A stretch of 7,319 nt of DNA, taken from positions 17,800 through 25,118 of the forward strand of contig DIEU01000052.1 in the NCBI GenBank assembly GCA_002418775.1, read 5' to 3'. The first letter of the stretch is position 1, and each line of letters starts with the position of its first letter. The notes below the pieces were generated by a model that had not been told where the DNA came from, ran no database searches, and worked only from the letters and a program-made list of their open reading frames with translations. The position numbers and the translations under genes were made by a program. Of the stretch, positions 3,751-7,319 are shown piece by piece. Source of the DNA: Firmicutes bacterium UBA5766 (GTDB taxonomy: Bacteria; Bacillota; Desulfotomaculia; Desulfotomaculales; Nap2-2B).

Positions 3751-6700
3751 GTTTCCGTCCCCTTAATCGGGGATTTTGTTTTTAATTTTGCCGGCCTGGA
3801 AGTTGGGGAAACTGCGATCTGCTTGTTTCCGTCCCCTTAATCGGGGATTTTGTTTTTAATCTTCTACGGGTGAAAATTACTACACCTTCTATTTGTTTCC
3901 GTCCCCTTAATCGGGGATTTTGTTTTTAATGTGTCAGTGTCCTTGCCGTCCCATTCCTAATGAAAAGGTTTCCGTCCCCTTAATCGGGGATTTTGTTTTT
4001 AATTTAAAAAAAGCTCAAGCTATGGGTAAAGAAGTACAAAAAGGTTTCCGTCCCCTTAATCGAGGATTTTGTTTTTAATTGGACATCGGATGCTGAATGG
4101 GAAGCCAAATTAAATGGTTTCCGTCCCCTTAATCGGGGATTTTGTTTTTAATGTATTTACCGATGTCTACCCCGGTGAAAAAAGTAAGTTTCCGTCCTCT
4201 TAATCGGGGATTTTGTTTTTAATTTCAGGTGAAATCATTATACTACCGGGGTTTCGTACCGTTTCCGTCCCCTTAATCGGGGATTTTGTTTTTAATTTGG
4301 CCATGGGCGATCAATAAACTGGTAATTATTAAGTTTCCGTCCCCTTAATCGGGGATTTTGTTTTTAATGAGAAGTGGAAGTAAGTGGGTATACTAATGAC
4401 GAATGGTTTCCGTCCCCTTAATCGGGGATTTTGTTTTTAATGGAAAAAATGAGTGGTAACGGCTCCTGGACAGCGTTTCCGTCCCCTTAATCGGGGATTT
4501 TGTTTTTAATAAGGAGAAAAAAACTCCTTCATGCCATACCCTTCGGTTTCCGTCCCCTTAATCGGGGATTTTGTTTTTAATCGAGGATTGTTTAAGCATT
4601 AACGCAGTAAATTGCGTTTCCGTCCCCTTAATCGGGGATTTTGTTTTTAATTCAAACAAGATGCAAATAACTTGCTAGAAAGTTTCCGTCCCCTTAATCG
4701 GGGATTTTGTTTTTAATTTAAACAAAAAAGGAGATTAAAAAACATGCAAGATCAAGTTTCCGTCCCCTTAATCGGGGATTTTGTTTTTAATTTAATGATG
4801 ATGATGATGAATATTATTGTGAAAGTTGCTAGTTTCCGTCCCCTTAATCGGGGATTTTGTTTTTAATTTAATGAATTATTTACACGTTGCGAACATTGTA
4901 ACTACAGTTTCCGTCCCCTTAATCGGGGATTTTGTTTTTAATTCAAGTTATCATAAAATGGGATAATCAGTCGAAATAAAGTTTCCGTCCCCTTAATCGG
5001 GGATTTTGTTTTTAATTCCAAACAGATCATACCTGAGCAGGATCTATCCTGGTTTCCGTCCCCTTAATCGGGGATTTTGTTTTTAATTGCTCTACCCCTT
5101 ACGGCATTAATTGTCAGATCTTTGACAGTTTCCGTCCCCTTAATCGGGGATTTTGTTTTTAATTCAAAAAAGCTTGTCAAGCATAGTATTTTACTGCTAT
5201 TTGTTTCCGTCCCCTTAATCGGGGATTTTGTTTTTAATGAGGGCTGGAGCACTATAAGCGGAGATCCCACAGGGTTTCCGTCCCCTTAATCGGGGATTTT
5301 GTTTTTAATGCAGAGCGGCAGGAGGTTATGACAAAACTGCAAACTGTTTCCGTCCCCTTAATCGGGGATTTTGTTTTTAATTTGGTCAGTATCTGTTTGA
5401 CTATGTCCGTCTCGCGTTTCCGTCCCCTTAATCGGGGATTTTGTTTTTAATCCAAGGGGCGTCCGTGGAGTATATCGAAATCACGGAGTTTCCGTCCCCT
5501 TAATCGGGGATTTTGTTTTTAATTGCTACGCGCGCCATTATCGAGAACCTTGGCGCCGGTTTCCGTCCCCTTAATCGGGGATTTTGTTTTTAATTTAGAG
5601 GAGTTGTAAAAGATGTTTTGAAAGATTTAGTTTCCGTCCCCTTAATCGGGGATTTTGTTTTTAATTGAATATTTGAAGGCAATCATGACAAGAGGCCGTG
5701 AACGTTTCCGTCCCCTTAATCGGGGATTTTGTTTTTAATTTCAAGGTCTTTCTCCTTGAAGAGGAGGACCTTGGTTTCCGTCCCCTTAATCGGGGATTTT
5801 GTTTTTAATAAGTTGTAAAACTATACAAATCCAAAACTGGAGAATGTTTCCGTCCCCTTAATCGGGGATTTTGTTTTTAATTCAACGCAACTTGCGCAGT
5901 ATGACTGGATTAGCGTTTCCGTCCCCTTAATCGGGGATTTTGTTTTTAATTCAAGGTCTTTCTCCTTGAAGAGGAGGACCTTGAAAGTTTCCGTCCCCTT
6001 AATCGGGGATTTTGTTTTTAATAAAAAGAACTTGGGCTATGGGAATCCGACACAAAGTTTCCGTCCCCTTAATCGGGGATTTTGTTTTTAATGGTTTATA
6101 TGCATCGCATCATAATGAACGCTAAAGTTTCCGTCCCCTTAATCGGGGATTTTGTTTTTAATACAAACAAGCTCACGATGCAGCGGAAAGGCTTTGGTTT
6201 CCGTCCCCTTAATCGGGGATTTTGTTTTTAATTTAACTATGTTTAAAGTATGGGACGTGTTAGAAAGTTTCCGTCCCCTTAATCGGGGATTTTGTTTTTA
6301 ATTAGAATTAACCCAAGATACAGGCGAAAAAGTCCAAATTTGTGTGTTTCCGTCCCCTTAATCGGGGATTTTGTTTTTAATTTAATAGGATGTTTTGAAG
6401 GATTTACCAGACAGATTTAGGTTTCCGTCCCCTTAATCGGGGATTTTGTTTTTAATTGAGAAAAATGGACTTTCCGGCAAACATCCTTTCAGTTTCCGTC
6501 CCCTTAATCGGGGATTTTGTTTTTAATGCAGTTGAATATGCTTAATGATGATGATGTCATTGAGTTTCCGTCCCCTTAATCGGGGATTTTGTTTTTAATC
6601 GAGGCAGAGCGCCTGGGTTACGACACAATTATCATCGAGTTTCCGTCCCCTTAATCGGGGATTTTGTTTTTAATCTAAAACAAATTGTTAAAGACTTAAA

Positions 6701-7319
6701 ATCAGCCGATAACTCGTTTCCGTCCCCTTAATCGGGGATTTTGTTTTTAATAAACTGGCTTTGTCATCGAGGGTTGGAGCGCCCTTAGTTTCCGTCCCCT
6801 TAATCGGGGATTTTGTTTTTAATGGTAAAAAACTTTACATTTCTGGAGCAGCCATCGTGTTTCCGTCCCCTTAATCGGGGATTTTGTTTTTAATCTTCTC
6901 AAGCGCCCGCATAAACGGCAACGTAAAAACCGTTTCCGTCCCCTTAATCGGGGATTTTGTTTTTAATTGTACTCCCGCCACGACGATGGACATGAATATA
7001 GTAGGTTTCCGTCCCCTTAATCGGGGATTTTGTTTTTAATTATCAATATTCACTGGGAAGGGTTATGTCCTTCCCAGTTTCCGTCCCCTTAATCGGGGAT
7101 TTTGTTTTTAATTTTTCCCAACCAGCATGCCATTACGCAAATCTGCCTCAAGTTTCCGTCCCCTTAATCGGGGATTTTGTTTTTAATGTAATAACAATTA
7201 TAGCAAAGATATAACTTTTTGAGTTTCCGTCCCCTTAATCGGGGATTTTGTTTTTAATTTATTTTCGAAAATGCGCAAAGTCGTCAAATCCAGGGTGTTT
7301 CCGTCCCCTTAATCGGGGA
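3751..7319 (-). repeat. Regular part of the CRISPR array, 49 complete spacers
   Basis: Repeat starts are 3751, 3825, 3895, 3968, 4044, 4117, 4188, 4261, 4333, 4406, 4475, 4546, 4616, 4682, 4756, 4832, 4907, 4981, 5052, 5128, 5203, 5274, 5346, 5416, 5488, 5559, 5630, 5704, 5774, 5846, 5915, 5987, 6057, 6127, 6197, 6267, 6346, 6421, 6492, 6564, 6639, 6716, 6788, 6859, 6932, 7005, 7077, 7152, 7223 and 7297 (first 23 bases only). The shortest spacer is 4652-4681 (30 nt) and the longest 6303-6345 (43 nt). I saw no exact duplicate spacer; near duplicates are listed under findings. Confidence 0.95.

Larger units (their letters stand above)
2804..7319 (-). CRISPR. Large CRISPR array, at least 52 repeats, leader off the right edge
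   Basis: A 36-bp repeat (plus-strand start GTTTCCGTCCCC, end GTTTTTAAT) occurs at 2804, 3508 and then every 66-79 bp from 3751 to 7297, the last copy cut by the window end. From 3751 there are 49 spacers of 30-43 nt, about 36 on average. Only two copies differ: G to A at 4063 and C to T at 4198. In minus-strand sense the repeat folds as TCCCC-GATTAA-GGGGA and ends in ACGGAAAC, the usual 8-nt 5' handle left by Cas6-type cleavage, like other GAAAC-ending repeats. Transcription should therefore run right to left. The variant repeats and oversized intervals lie at the left, as expected for the old trailer end. Leader and cas genes are not in the window. The repeat form fits type I or III, and the subtype cannot be decided here. 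Confidence 0.98.

Noticed and set aside
5064..5289. Open frames across CRISPR repeats on both strands (5064-5270 minus, 5077-5289 plus)
   Set aside because: They consist of translated repeats and spacers, lack ribosome binding sites, and arise because this repeat is free of stops in some frames.
4792..6556. Shared 15-mer TTAATGATGATGATG in spacers 4792-4831 and 6528-6563
   Set aside because: It is a simple GAT repeat (Asp-rich coding DNA), so the match does not show a common source.

Overview
The window looks like chromosomal DNA of a Gram-positive bacterium, most likely a clostridial (Peptococcaceae / Desulfotomaculum-Pelotomaculum-like) lineage. The basis is a GroEL with a Gly-Met-rich tail, a compact deoC-ogt gene pair, sigma-A-like promoters, and a landscape of palindromic repeats and IS200/IS605-type ends. 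The organism call is inference from style; no search was run.

Left part (1-2390): the 3' half of groEL, a terminator, deoC (deoxyribose-phosphate aldolase) and ogt (O6-alkylguanine-DNA alkyltransferase) joined by an ATGA overlap, a cruciform-forming repeat, then tRNA-Thr(CGT) with its own promoter and terminator. These are ordinary housekeeping genes.

Middle part (2390-2803): a graveyard of mobile DNA. A truncated hicA toxin gene on the minus strand abuts what looks like the right end of an IS200/IS605 (TnpB-type) transposon with an omega-RNA-like structure but no intact tnpB. A second copy of the 87-bp cruciform repeat ends 16 bp before the first CRISPR repeat.

Right part (2804-7319, nearly two thirds of the window): a very large CRISPR array running off the right edge. 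There are 52 copies of a 36-bp repeat (51 complete, one cut by the window end), almost invariant. In the minus-strand sense the repeat has a CCCC/GGGG stem followed by the 8-nt handle ACGGAAAC, so the array should be transcribed right to left, with leader and cas genes beyond the right edge. No cas gene is visible, so the subtype is open. The regular part (3751 onward) holds 49 spacers of 30-43 nt.

The most interesting part is the old, leader-distal end (2804-3750). One inter-repeat interval is 668 bp. It carries a well-formed two-gene operon of unknown function (84 and 60 codons, strong ribosome binding sites, 7-bp gap) oriented with the array's predicted transcript, plus a 144-bp MITE-like element inserted at the stop codon of the second gene. 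The next interval is 207 bp and carries a second, unrelated MITE-like element with 34-bp inverted ends that starts exactly at the repeat-spacer junction. Genes sitting between intact CRISPR repeats, in the direction of the pre-crRNA, could be expressed from the array and released by repeat cleavage. Other signals are two near-identical spacers with shifted borders that come from a hairpin, two spacers sharing a diverged core, and spacers that read as gene starts on the strand opposite to the crRNA.
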